DNA from: Sarcomyxa edulis
Lineage: Eukaryota > Basidiomycota > Agaricomycetes > Agaricales > Mycenaceae
Assembly (NCBI GenBank): GCA_009761415.1
Contig: QUOL01000015.1
Span: 496,001 to 560,000, forward strand
Direction: 5' to 3'
DNA length: 64,000 nt
In this document: positions 13,039-25,245 of the stretch, piece after piece
Layout: each line of letters begins with the position of its first letter
How positions within the stretch are numbered: position 1 is the first letter of the stretch
The notes under the pieces: generated by a model
Database searches by the model: none
Seen by the model: the letters and a program-made list of their open reading frames with translations, nothing else
What the model was told of the DNA's origin: nothing
Program-made: the position numbers and the translations under genes

Positions 13039-13886
13039 GTTGGGTAACTTTGTCTCTGTAGGCATGCTGTGAGTGCCTCTTAGTAGTGGGATTACCGCAG
13101 ACATTGTATCATTTAGAATGGTTACGCATATTGCAGCCTGCCCACAGCTCGCTTGTATATAGTCTCCAAAATTCGGCCTCAAATATAAGTCGTTATTTGA
13201 CGTGGAATTTATGATCTCTTCCATGATGAAAATCACGGACCTTGCATGTACTTAGAAAGAGCTACGCTCCATGAGTCCGGACGATGGCCAAGGCCCGGAA
13301 GCACTAGTCTCTTATCGATAAAGCAATCCTAGTCCTTCGCGATATCTATCAACTTTAATCCGTAAGCTCCTTCGTACATGTACAATTAGGTGAACGCAGC
13401 ACAAGACGGGAGATAAATCCAATCGAGAGATATGGGATTAAGTGGCGTTTCTAGCGTTGCCTCAAGAGCCATATCTCATGCAACGACTCGCGGGAAGTCG
13501 ACTAGCCTCAAGAATCACGCCCAGAACAAACTCACCTGGATCACATCCGAGGCTGATTATGAACGTCGAAAGCCGACAAAGCCCGGACCGACTTTATCTA
13601 AACAGTTGCTTCGAGTTCCTCATTCGATTGCTGCCCAAAAACACCTCGTAGGAAACGGTACAATGACTCTAGATCTATAATTTGGAGAGCATACCTAGAT
13701 AATACAGGTCCTCGGCAGGGACGATAACCTTCCGCGGTGAGTGAGATGATAAGGGGAAGGGGAAGTAAAAAGGTGGAAAGGTTCGTAATCGTAATCAGCA
13801 AGAAATAAATATCCATGGCAGCCCACGTTAAGTTTAAGAAATTACCACCCATCCGTGAATCCGATACAACGGCGCAAATGACACGA
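13039..13886. other. Convergent intergenic region
   Basis: Lies between the WD40 gene (+) and the FAD monooxygenase (-). Apart from the right copy of the 54-bp repeat, it holds only short overlapping frames on both strands (for example 13432-13680 on +, 13598-13852 on -) without recognisable motifs. I support no gene here. Confidence 0.45.
13193..13246 (+). repeat. Right copy of the imperfect 54-bp direct repeat
   Basis: Same orientation as 10964-11017. Both copies share gatctctt, then catgatgaaaatcacg and accttgca, with a few substitutions and one-base indels. This copy lies about 155 bp past the WD40 stop. Confidence 0.8.
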
Positions 13887-15724
13887 TTACAACATCCGGA
13901 CAGCCTCTTGGACTGAGGAATCGAACGAAGTTGTCCAAGTCCATTCCCAGTTCTTGGTAAACGTCTGGCCTAATTTCTGGAGCTGGTGCCAGAGCTTATC
14001 GCCGGTGGAGCGATCATCGAAACCATGGATGTGGAACGTGAAATATTGCCCGTTCAAGCGGGACTTTTCAACGACCTTGGCTGCTGCTGGACGACGGATC
14101 TTGTCGTAGACTTGAAGGGCACGATGAATAGAATCCCGAGTAGTGCGGGGATGGCCAAGAAGTGTTGCGAGTATATACGCGTCCTGTTAATTTCGTTATC
14201 AATTTCAGACAAGACGGGAGCCCATCGAAACGTCACAGAGGTTGATCGAGCTTACCTCAATAGCTTGGCCTGCGCCAGAGCCCTGATGAGGAGTCATAGC
14301 GTGGGCCTAGGTCGTTGTGTAAGACAGACGCCGGAGTAGATATCAGTGGGAAGACGATACTCACAGCATCGCCCAGCAGGACCACTCGACCAGATACATA
14401 TGACCCCATCGGTCTGACTGTGTGGATCACCCACTTCATTGGTTTTTCGACGCACTACACCATGCAGACAATCAGCAAGCCGGTCGCTGGATTCCATTGA
14501 TGATACTCACATCTATCAATTCTTGGACGACGGGCTCCCAATGTCTGAATTGACTGGAGAACTCTTCTTTCTCCACGACAGAGGCCCAAGGTCCATGGTA
14601 TTTTGTATTCTCCAGGTCGTGCCTCATAGTGAAAGCGACAAAATTGATCATCCTCCCATGAGAAATGGGATACGCTATAACGAACTGTGGACGACATCAA
14701 TTTGGAATATCTCATAGCATCAGAATGCAGGCGTACGGCATTTTTTCCTAGGTACTGTCGACGAAATTTTGTGTCAGCATACGGGTACAAAAAGAAGAGA
14801 GATCTACTGATGTACCTGCGTCGGTTGCTTAAATACTGGATGATTTGGTGCTCGCGCTCGCAGACGGTCTGCAGGAATTAAGGCGCGGTAGGCCAACGCC
14901 CCACTCCAGACTGGCTCGATACAAGCATGTATATCGGACGCTTCCTTCAGCCTACCTTGCGATTCCGCTAATCGCGATTTTTCCTTGAGGAGAGAACCTC
15001 TCACAGCAGATTTTAGACCATCTGCTCCGACAAGAACGTCGCAGTACGCCTTTGACCCGTCTTCGAAGTGGAGTTCAATACCTCCGGATGATCGTTGGGT
15101 ATAGGATCGGAACCGCTTTGCACAATATGTGTGACAAGATTTCGGAAGTTTCTTCAATAGGATTTTCTGAAATTCAGCTCGGTGGAATGGGAGTAGATTT
15201 CCTAGAATGAACTATATAATGAGGGTGGTATAATACGGAAAGAGTCCACTAACCTATAGTCCTCAAGGTGAAGAAACTCAGGCCCTGGCTTTGATCGCTT
15301 TTCCGATACCGGAATGAGTCCACTATATAGTAGCACAAGATTCAGTTGACGCTTTGGAGATTTTATGGAATAATTACCTGGACTATTTGTGAGTTTACCT
15401 TCTGTGATCTCCAGCAAGTCATGATCGAGCCCAAGCAGCTGCATGACTCTCCATGGACCTACAGGAAAGAGGCATCAGTATCCGCTCATGCTTAGCTTTT
15501 GGATTGACTAACGTGGCCATAGTCCGAACCCGGCTCCAACCTCTGCGAATCGAGAGGCGCCTTCGTATATGTCGACATCGATGTCTCCATATTGTGATAA
15601 GGCTAAAGCACAGGTCAAGCCACCGATTCCTCCTCCACTGGACACACGTCAATGGGATACGAACGCGAAAAAAGCCTTCAGAAGCGTACCAGATAGCAAC
15701 ACGAAACCGCTTTGGAGAGCTCAT
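13887..15724 (-). CDS. FAD-dependent aromatic-ring monooxygenase (salicylate hydroxylase-like)
   Basis: Group A flavoprotein monooxygenase. The first exon is only MSSPKRFRVAI plus part of a codon. It splices into the dinucleotide-binding fold CGGGIGGLTCALALSQYG (GxGxxG) and EGASRFAEVGAGFGLWP. A second FAD/NADPH contact is the DG motif VLVGADGLKSAVRGSLL. A third, the GD motif, is split by an intron: GRVVLLGDA joins AHAMTPHQGSGAGQAIE. The C-terminal exon ends GQYFTFHIHGFDD to VQEAVRML. All three family motifs are intact, so it is probably active. Relatives hydroxylate salicylate, phenols and fungal polyketides or meroterpenoids, so the substrate cannot be read from the sequence. The length of about 430-450 residues fits. 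No hydrophobic leader is seen, so it is likely cytosolic. Confidence 0.85.
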
Positions 15725-17163
15725 GATGGAAAAGAAATTGTTGGAGACCGAAAAAAAGAGCCTTGAATGAGTAGAGCATCCTGTAGAATCCGACAGTATT
15801 TGAAGTTGGAAAGAGATAGCTCTGAGTTGAGAGTAACACGGTTGGACCGGACAGATTTGGAGAAGGAAAGGGCATCTTGACGAGAATCACTGACATGTGT
15901 GATCAGACTGACCCAAGATAAGAACGCCGAAATGACTTCCCACGATTTGGTCGCGCCGGGGTTGAAGGATCCCAGCCGCGAAAGACCAGCTTCTGTAGCC
16001 CAGACGCTCAATGTTCTCCAGCCTCGTCAACTGACCAAAACAGTATTCTTGCTACACGTTTGTATCGCATCATACGCTTGGGAACAGCGAGGCACACGGT
16101 GTACTGCATCCCTGTATGTTCTCGTAGGCGAATATCTGCATGTGCATTCATGCAAGCACACGAGGAGTACGTATCCTAGAATCATATGTCGTTGGATAAG
16201 CCTACATTTTTTGTTACAAAATTGACATAAAGATCAGAAAATAACGGGGACCTTTACTTGCCGTATTTACGCGTCTCCTGTACCAAACGACCGCAGCCAA
16301 GGACCAGATGCATATGCATGCGGAGGAGTCGTTTCGATATCGACAGTAAGATACCTGGGGCCAGATTCCCTCAAAATTTGTGTTGAAATACAAAGCGCTG
16401 CAATCGCCTCCGACATAGGGCGTCTAATTGCACAACCTTCGGTTTAACTCGCGGCGGGAGACTACAAAGCCGAAGTTTGAAGATCTACCAGAATAATGGA
16501 TAAGCATATAGGTTATATATGGCCAAAATGACGTAGACCAAATGATACCTTTCGAAGGGAGACATGATTGGTCGTACGGGAACATCTAGTTGATCAAAGA
16601 AACATACACAAGTACTTCGCAATGTCTTCTGAGAGGAACTGGTGCGAAATTTGATGGACTTTCCAAGATGTGCAGACTTGGGCCCGAGTAGATATTGGAA
16701 ATTGCAGCTGCAGAAAGTGTTCAAGATAGTTGGAGGTTTCTACACAGACGTTCCGACGAACTTGGAATTCGCGGAAATCTGAATTCGTTCCGGAAATTCG
16801 TGACCACGTGGCGCCACTGAGATCGCTTCATTGAACAGTCAAGTCAATTTCAAGTTCTCTTCTTGACGGTTCCACCTCTTGCTCGGTCGATACCTTGCAT
16901 AACTCTCGCTACTATTGGCATGAACTTAAGCTTTTGTTCTTCTGCGAACGGTCTCAGTACCGAGGTGAAAATCTCATTTTTTGTTGCTCTTTCGGGCGTC
17001 TCGGGACCCAGGAATCACACGAGTGAGATAATAATGCCGACGATTCGTAGCACACGATGTGCGGACGTGGTATGCATGTATCCCACCCTGCTCCCTCATT
17101 CTGGACCTCCTAACTAGCTAGGCTGGTTTGCCTTGTCATTGATAATTTATTAGGCCAGTCTAC
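15725..17163. other. 1.4-kb divergent intergenic region, one possible orphan exon
   Basis: Lies between two divergent genes. No full gene is recognisable. On the minus strand, about 16857-17000 reads as a coherent stretch ending in a stop (EIFTSVLRPFAEEQKLKFM, then MQGIDRARGGTVKKRT). It has coding character but lacks a start or a clear splice partner. Other frames are short and motif-free. Confidence 0.4.
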
Positions 17164-18576
17164 ATGTCTGTGGTACAACTCAGCCCGAAAGAACTCTGGG
17201 ACTCACAGATTCTTAGTTGGAGTGCGAGTAAGCCTTATCTTACTGGGGCTCATCTCTCTCTGCAATAATATGTACTTACGCGCGTTATAGCAGCAGCGCT
17301 GGCGTTCTTGGTCTATGATATTGCCCTAACTTTGGATGATGAGGTATCATTTATATGGTCGTGAGTTTCATGAACATCTATACGTGATCGCATCTAGCCG
17401 TCTTGTTACTAATTTCGTCAATCTGAAAGGCAACCCAAGACGTCACCCACTAAATGGTTTTTTCTTTTCATGAGATATTTCAGCTTAGGAGCTCAGATGT
17501 AAGTGGCATGAATATCGATCCACGCAAGTCGACGGACTCATAATGCCTATGTTGACACAGCCAAGCTGCCACAACACCTAAACCACCCATCCCTTTCTCT
17601 ATGTCTGTGTGCAAGAAGATGTACATATCTCACGTATTGACGGGTGGTTTTCTGTTCACCGCTGTGGAGGTTATCCTAATGATAAGAGGTTTCTCCGTAC
17701 GAAATTATCGATATGTACAAATGACTGATTTATATGTTTTCCACTAGTCTACGCGCTGTATCGACGAAATCGGTGGATTTCGGTCATGATGCTCTTGGTT
17801 CTCCTCTGCGAGCTAATATCTATGCCTCTCGTTATATTCTTTACTTGGACAACTCTGGAGTTTACACCGCTGTGTCTCTTAAAGATAGACATGCGGGCGA
17901 TCCTTCTATTCGGGTTCGTTTCGATGTACGTGCGGCCGTGGTCGAACACTGAACGTACCATTTCAGAGCTGGATCCGTTTTACCGCAAGTCGTTGCTCTA
18001 GTGCTCACGCTCTTTAAATATCGCACCGCCATCCGTGAAGGATGGGGCAAAAGCCCGATTGTAACGCGCCTCACACGGGACGGTACGGGTATAGTCGTTG
18101 CGATTATCGGTGCGTATAGCCCAACATAACTGCCTATAGGACCCGGGGACATTAATTGATTACCGCTGTTTGACACTAGCCATCTGGCTATCCACTTCTG
18201 TGAGCAGCATTGCCTTCAATGACCTCTTTGCTTATATCGGATATTAGTAAGTTGAAGTTAATCCCTATCCCCTGCCCCGGAATGTGGTTCTCCTTGTCAT
18301 TAATGTCGCTGACTATGTGGGCTTCCCTGCAGCTGGCTTGTTTCACTCACATCTTCAATGGTTCGTCCCCTCTTACCTCCACCCTCATGGGTCATGAGAT
18401 TGATCAGGATTCAAAAAGGGCTGTCGTATCGTAATAAACACGCATCGTCTTTCGTCAGTAGCACTTCCAGGGGGGACATCCTCTCCAGCGGCATCTCCTC
18501 GATTTACGACATTGCTGATTCTTTCGAGTCTCTGAGTTCCACCGATGTTCCTTCGACTATATTTGCCCATACATAA
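17164..18576 (+). CDS. DUF6533-type seven-span membrane protein
   Basis: Multi-exon integral membrane protein of a family abundant in Agaricomycetes and of unknown function. The start MSVVQLSPKELWDSQILS is followed, after an intron, by the family core ALAFLVYDIALTLDDEV and then WFFLFMRYFSLGAQI, the usual acidic-loop and aromatic-RY pattern. Further spans are visible: HVLTGGFLFTAVEVILM, MMLLVLLCELISMPLVIF and VALVLTLFKYRTAIREGW. The last exon is my least certain choice: the frame reading RLIRIQKGLSYRNK to STIFAHT ends at 18576 and looks like the usual soluble tail. It needs one more splice, around 18360-18395. Receptor-like roles have been suggested for such proteins, but nothing here shows one. 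Confidence 0.7.
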
Positions 18577-18973
18577 TCTTGTAAACCTAGCTATATACTT
18601 ATGCTCGGCACCAATTATCCATAGATTTAGAGTGCCTGCCACAATGATTCACATGGATTTTGTTTCCTTGCGTGCTTTCATGGCAGCTCTGGGAATTCAA
18701 ACAGGAAGGTGTATTCCAATGATTGAGTTCACTCGCATAGTGCATTGCAAGGTATTCCTTTCTACTATGAACCACTTATCTGTGTGTCCGTCAAGACTTA
18801 TTCTCGGACGTACGTGTGACGTTCGGCCAGAGATAGGTTATATGTGTCAACGTCAACCAGGAGAAGGTTACCCGCACCATGCCACTCGTGAACAGTATGA
18901 ACCGCTGAAATCTCTTCAAATTTTCACAATGCAATGCGGAAAGGGATCAGCGAACGGTCGAGACTACATTGTG
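18577..18973. other. Intergenic region between convergent genes
   Basis: A 187-codon frame on + (18545-19108) runs across this region and into the Nup53 gene. It has no motif and overlaps the conserved coding sequence antisense, so I treat it as chance. Otherwise only 3' UTR-like sequence. Confidence 0.45.
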
Positions 18974-20270
18974 CTACCAACCAAATATCAGATCCGAAAC
19001 CTGCCCCAGCATGCCTTTCGGCGACGGTGTTGCTCCGGGAGTTCCAGTCGCGGTGGCCGCAATCGCAAAACCAGGAGTCGCGGGGCCTCTCTGTGGCGTA
19101 GTCGTTGAGGACGCAGCCTTCTCCGCTCTTCTGAAGGCCGAAGACGAAGGAGCGAGTCTGATGGGTGTTCCTACCGTTGGACTAGAGTTTTCGCGCGAGG
19201 GAGTTGCTGGTTCATCGACTGACATCGCATTGTTATTAGGATCTGATGCAGATTCTGGGAGTTGAGAGGCTCCGCTACGGGTGGTAGAGTGACCGAGTAG
19301 TGCCTCCGCTTGCGCAGCATCCTGAACGCCTATCAGTCACTTTGAATTTACGATTGAATGGAGGACGACTTACCGCCCATTTAGCCCCAATCATCCACGT
19401 CCCACCCAGTACCTCCCCGTTCTTCCTCACAGCCCTCATTGCATCTCCAGCATCATGATATCCTATCCTAAAGCAGTTTACAATCTCGGTGTTCTGATCT
19501 GGTTCGGTGCAGGCGCCCAGGGATTTGAAGTATTCAACTGTGAGGCTGTATTTGTCTGCTGGGTAACCAAAAACGATGATATAAATTATTGGAGCTGGCG
19601 GTGCGGCATGTTGTTGCGGCGTGTGGCGCGAAGAGTCGACGCCCGAGGTCTGTGGAATACTCAGCACAAATGGGGATATGAATAGAAAGCACTAACTCGA
19701 GGTTGAAATCGCTTCGGAGTATCGAGGCGGATCTCATTTGGTATATCGTTGACAGAGTTCGTTGGAGGTGCGTCTTCATCAGCTAGTGTTTGTCTTTTCT
19801 GTCTATGACGTTACGCTTTAGAATATATATTGCAGTCGCGATAGGTTTAAGTGGCAGCGACTCACCTTGAACTTTGGAACATCGACTCCATACCAAAATC
19901 AGATGCAGACCCTCTTGATAGAACATGATTCATCTTTGCTTTCGTTTGGACTACAGGTAATTCGTCGACTCGTTGATTGCCTTGAGGCGCGTGCTGTGCA
20001 TGAAGGTCAATACTGGTTATATGAACCTGATTTCTCGGGTACACAAACATTGTTCTGGACAGAAGACTGAAAGTCTTCGTCAGATTATGTGAGATCTAAG
20101 TGATAACCAACACTCACCATCATGTATCCTGGTTGATAGTGAGTTCTGGATTGCGAAAGTGTATCGGTCAAAGAATTCAACGATCCCGACGTGCTGGGGC
20201 CTCCCCAAGCGTTCGGGTGGGTATTCGAGGATGTAGACATCCCTGCGACGGTGAAAGGTGAGTTGTACAT
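18974..20270 (-). CDS. NUP53: Nucleoporin Nup53/Nup35 (MPPN/RRM domain)
   Basis: Inner-ring nucleoporin. The start MYNSPFTVAG leads to an unstructured N-terminus. After a join over a 55-nt intron (gtttgt to gcacag), GNQRVDELPVVQTKAKM gives the conserved linker. The dimerising RRM fold is unmistakable: IIYIIVFGYPADKYSLTVEY, FKSLGACTEPDQNTEIVNCF, GDAMRAVRKNGEVLGG, TWMIGAKWA. A further intron is followed by DAAQAEALLG and a Ser/Pro-rich tail. The end, GMLGQVSDLIFGW, matches the terminal amphipathic helix by which Nup53 touches the nuclear membrane. The partners Nup170/Nup155 and Nic96 are known from yeast. All five introns I placed are short and keep the frame. Confidence 0.93.
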
Positions 20271-21471
20271 GGCTGTTATCAAAGAAACAACGAGGTATGG
20301 AGAACAATGAGAAAACGGGAGCGCAGAACTTGAGAATAGGTACGATTCTTTCAACTTGATTTTCATGCAAATCTTGTCACAGGCCACGGCATTTCGTGAC
20401 TTGGTGACATTTACTCTTTTCCTCGAACCATTGCAAGGTCCAACATGCTCATTCAACATGCTCCCCACCGTCGTACACCAAGACATTATTCACCAGGGAT
20501 CAGGGTACCCCAAATACAGCGTCTCCCGAACATTCACTATGGCTTGGGTTCAAGATCATAAAACTGATACGGTTTCGTCTCTTGCAATTGGACCACGCAT
20601 AGCCGGCCACCTTGTTCTGGATTTCGTCAAATGATGGTACTTGGATACAGTCATGCGGGATCTATCCTTGAAAGATGTCCATCAAAGGATCGTGTCTAGC
20701 CTGTTGGATTACTCTTGATGTGTCCCCAGTCCGGTCGTATCTCCTCGCTTTATCTTGGAGTTCAAGTCTGACATCGGCATGTCGGTGAGCTTGCTGCTGA
20801 AATGTATTCGGCGCATGACCGCGACACCGGTAGCGTCGTCCGTGGCGTTTATACCCCGAATAATCGTGGTTTTATTCATCCCCACTCGTTCGCTTACAAA
20901 GCTTGTACTAGGCCGTATAAACCGGCGTTGCTCTGTCGCACTGTCTTTGGGGTCGCGCCCGCGTTGCTGTGGACGTTGACAACGGCCCTGTGTTTTCCCT
21001 GCAGAAAAGGACCTTGTTGCTGGGCTACTCTTCGCTCTAAGCCTTCAACGCTCTAAAAACGCGGTACATCGACTGTCTTTCCTAAACGATAACATCGAGA
21101 ACCCAAAGACCTCGTTTCCGACTGAAATTCCACATGCTCGCATGATGGTCAGCCTACCATAAAACTTCTTTCACGATATCATTTCCACCGGGCCAACTGG
21201 CCTGCTGCCTGCACTCCTGTAGAATTGAGATTGGCGATCTTTTCGTGGGACGATTAATGTTAAGCATATGTTGGAGCAACTTGATGTTTCCAGTGGCGTT
21301 ATAACCAGATAGCGATCTTCTCGGTACTCCTCATTATGGCATGGCAATACGACTCTGGATTCTGGAAATCATGATGATACACATGTAATAGTCGTATAGT
21401 ATCCGGCCTCGGGCACCTAGTCAAGAGTCTTAGAATAGAGTGCATACGGACGAGAACCAATACTCCGCCGG
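20271..21471. other. 1.2-kb tandem intergenic region, no gene supported
   Basis: Separates Nup53 (start at 20270, leftward) from the M28 peptidase stop at 21472. GC content rises around 20820-21050 and open frames occur on +, but the translations show no motif or credible splice structure. Confidence 0.45.
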
Positions 21472-24400
21472 TTATACCACAGTAATGCCAGCCACACAAC
21501 CCAACATCAACGCGTCAACGGTCCCACCTGTCTTCTCCTCGATCCACCCATCCAACTCCTCAAAGAGCTTCATAGCACGGCCACCCTCCTCTTTGACCGC
21601 TTTCTTCGCGGGCCACATACCATTCTCTTGCAGGCCAATGAAATTGATCTTCAATCCACTCTCCGAGGTCGATTCCTCGGGAAGCTTAAGAACGAGGTCG
21701 ACTGTATAAGTGTCAGTTCCGTAGAAAGACGCTTCCTTGATATGATGGCGCGCAAACTCGTCGGGGGGATTATCATCCAAATTCCACTCAAGGACATATG
21801 CGTCGAACGCAATGACTATCACAGAAACATGACAGTCAGCCTACTGAAGCCTAGGTACTTACAAAATTGACGTACCTGTCCAAATAATTCCGGGGTGATA
21901 GATCTTGAGTGTCAAGCTCCTCGTCCCAGCGGCAAAGTCCTTCACATCATTGACAGCTGTAACGGAAAACTGGTCTCCAGACATCCACGGTGAGACATAC
22001 GTAGGGTCAATCGCAAGGTCGACCTTATACGGAGACAAGAACTGTGATTCATCACTCTCAGCAACCATATAAGTTTTAGTGCACATATCGACGACGTACG
22101 GCGGAGAATGGATACAAGGGATCCCAGTCCGAGTTATAGTCATCCATGACTACAGGCACAAGCGTGCTCCCTGTAGCAGCGAACTCTTTCGCAATGTCGG
22201 TGACAAGGGAATGGAATCCAGGTGCTCCGTCAGCCGTTGCAAGATGCAAATGATGTTCTTGACTCGTTGTCTGTGGAAAGTACGAGTGAGATACCAAAAA
22301 ACAGCGTTGTTGAACAGAAAAACTCACGTTCTCCAGATGCAGTACGAACACTCGCTTTTGGTGAGTCTCGTCAAATGGCGCCCTCATCGAAAATATTGCC
22401 ATGGACACTACAGTGATGATGCTAAGAGCAAAGACACCTCTTTGGAGGACTCGGTTCCCGAATCGATGTGCAAATGGCAACACCAAAGGTAACGACAAGG
22501 CGCCAATGCTCGCGACTATAGTTGCAATGATGTTATCCGCCGGTGCGTCCCCACCCAGGCGACCTGTCTACGTGACCATCCTGTTAGCACCATGCGATAT
22601 AATGGATCAACTGATGTGTGTACGCACAAGAGGAACGAAGACTTCAGAAACAGCCGTGATCATGAGCGTCCCAGTGAACAGTGGGTTGGCTTGGCCAAGA
22701 GCGTAGGTCCAAAGCGAGATGTCTCCTTCTTTGGCAATAAATGCATTGATTACCAGGGAGATAAAAAGAGGCAGAGCGGAGAGGTAGAAAATTGCTGCAG
22801 AGCCGACGCCGAGCATCTGGATGAGTATTGAGAAGAACGATTGCATCAAGAGTGTCGAGGTAAACATCGTGTGCTCCTGGACCCGACCCAGAGGCAGTTG
22901 AGAGATCAAAGCACCTAAAAATGACGACACAAACAGCGAGTCAATATTCACTGGTGACACTGACAATGACGGACATCATACCGAGTAGGGCAGGAGGTCC
23001 GTATAAAGCTAGTGGAGAGAACACATTCGTGAACCAACTCATGCTTTTCCCCAAGACCCGTTGCATGATAAGGGCTACGATGTTGGGAACCACAACCGTC
23101 CCAAGGATGCCAGCAACAACTGCCACGAAACCTCTACCTTGTTCGCGCCACACGCTCTGTCCTTTTCGCAGAGCTGGGGCCGGGTTGACGAACGTCACTT
23201 TGACGAGTACCAGAGATGATACGAGCAGCAGAGAGTATAGTATTTTGGCCGTTTTGAACGAATAGATGAAGAAATGACCTAGATGTGAAAAGAATATTGT
23301 TGTGGGACGACTATATCCTGCTGTCAAGGAAGGCAGAGGAGATTCGGAGGACGATAGGTATTGAAGAAGGCCGAGAGCGTTTTCTGCCATGTGCTAGGGA
23401 AAAATCAATCAGGTCGACATCGCTGCTGAAAACACGAGTCCACGCACTTGAGCAACACCAGCTTCGATGTTTTCGACGAGATCCTGACCGACGTCGGTCA
23501 GATAATGTTCTTCGGTGAATAGGATGGTTTGGCGCATACCTTCCTCATGTGGTACATGTAACTGTTACCGACAACAGCCATCTAAAATTCGAATTAGCTC
23601 CATGTCATAATCATTAGAACGAAACACACATCCAAACCGGTGACATTCAAGTATTGCTCGAACTGCCGGAAATCAGTACTGGGAGTATATGAGCCCAACC
23701 CCGTCTTACAAAGCAGTGTCGCCTCGTCCTGGGGTAAGGGACAAAGGATTGAAAGGGACATACTCGGAAAGGATAACGCCGGAGCTGAATATGTCGTTGG
23801 CAAAGATTGTACCAAAAGGTCTGAACATTGAAATCAGTCGGTCAATGTCTTTTAGAGTGACGTGGATTGCGAACCTTGGGACGTGTGAGTACGCCATGAT
23901 CATTTCTTCAGACGTTGCTTGGAAGAGGAGTTCACGTCCAGTATTTCCGGCAGCTATACCACGGTCAGAATGAGCAATATCATATGTTGAGCCTGGACGT
24001 GCCTTCGAGGTTAATCATTGCCCTCACGCTATCGACATAGATGAGTCGTGAAAGAGACGACGATTTGTGACAGAATTGATACTCACGAGGGCGCAGTGTG
24101 GTGTTGTGTCGAGTAAAGGTGTGATCCATCTTGAAGCGATTCCTCAGCATGGTTGAACACTTCCGTAATCGCGTAAGTATTTCGTCCAAAAGGTAGACTG
24201 CGATATATTGAGGCTTACAGAATATAATCGCATGCTTGGGGGTCCAATCTGGCGTGTTGACGAGGACACGCATGCAATCAAGCATTACTCCGACTGAAAG
24301 CGCGTCGTCTGCAGCCCCAGGGCTAGGTAGGGTACTGTCTAGATGTGCGTTGACAAGTACCGCGTGTTCTTTGCCTTCAGGTGTTCCATCCGATATGCGT

Positions 24401-25001
24401 ACGATGATGTTCGACAGATTGACATAGGTCTTGTACAATCGCTTGTTCATCATATCAAATCTTCCAGGAGAAAAAGATCAAAATGAGGACATGTTGAGTA
24501 TCCGAAATGAGAATGCTCGCCTGTGACTTCCATTTCCTTCTTGCCTCCATACCTCGCACTCGAGTTTTCGACCTGTGTGCTCATTGACGACCCGTTCGCA
24601 TTCTTTCTTGACATCGTACGCTTGCTCCAACATCCACTTGTCAGCAAGCGCGTGTTCCTTTGTCCCCACCGTACGATATCCAATGTCTTCCGATAGATAC
24701 TTTGCAAATCCCAAGATGCGTCCTTCGGATATCTGGGGTAGCGATGTGACCGCGTTTGTTCTGAGTAACCCAGCACAGTCAGAATCGTATATACTGCCAA
24801 GGAATAATTCATTGCAAACAGTTCAGTCAATGGTTCTGGTAGAGCTAGATACGAAGGTTCAGCGAACACGCGGCGGCTATCGACAGTAACGAAATACACG
24901 TACCATACTGCTGCTTGAGTGCGAATAGTGGAGCTAGTATCAAAGCAGGAGAAATAGCCAGAAGAGACCGCAAAGGCCCCCAGGAACGATGAGAAGGCAT
25001 C
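21472..25001 (-). CDS. ER/vacuolar membrane M28 zinc metallopeptidase (ERMP1/Fxna-like)
   Basis: Large leftward gene. An N-terminal signal-anchor (SLLAISPALILAPLFALKQ) leads into the luminal peptidase domain: GRILGFAKYLSEDIGYRT-like text, then AVLVNAHLDSTLPSPGAADD. This has the zinc-ligand His and the Asp residues of M28 enzymes. The next exon gives FNHAEESLQDGSHLYSTQH with the catalytic and metal-binding Glu pair. DTDFRQFEQYLNVTGLD follows. The second half has about eight hydrophobic spans (FFIYSFKTAKILYSLLLV, FVAVVAGILGTVVVPNIVAL, SLPLVLPFAHRFGN) and a soluble C-terminal domain ending VDALMLGCVAGITVV. The start at 25001 (MPSHRSWGPLRS) is the first ATG before the anchor; an upstream in-frame GTG is not needed. 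The natural substrate is unknown. Confidence 0.88.
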
Positions 25002-25245
25002 GAAGACTGAAATTTAGGAGCAAGTCTCGAGACGCCAATAAATTTCCTCGGTGGAACCAATTGCAGCCGTCGCGTCACGGTTGGCCAAGACCGGTTTTAT
25101 CCTTGTGCCTGTTTGGCTACGGGAGGGAAATTCACCAAGACTAAGAACAGTCAAAGTATAGCTCTTATAGGATGGATAGGACTATGGAGTACAAGCTACG
25201 ATGCGGATACTAGTAATACAAGAACCTCCTAAGATTTGAACCGTG

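Noticed and set aside
18545..19108. 187-codon + frame with Met start
   Set aside because: It overlaps the conserved Nup53 C-terminus antisense and shows no motif or conserved pattern.
20755..21056. GC-rich + frames in the gap upstream of the M28 stop
   Set aside because: No motif, no splice structure, two overlapping frames of equal quality.
22079..22492. 137-codon + frame
   Set aside because: Antisense shadow of the M28 peptidase, whose minus-strand text is clearly conserved.
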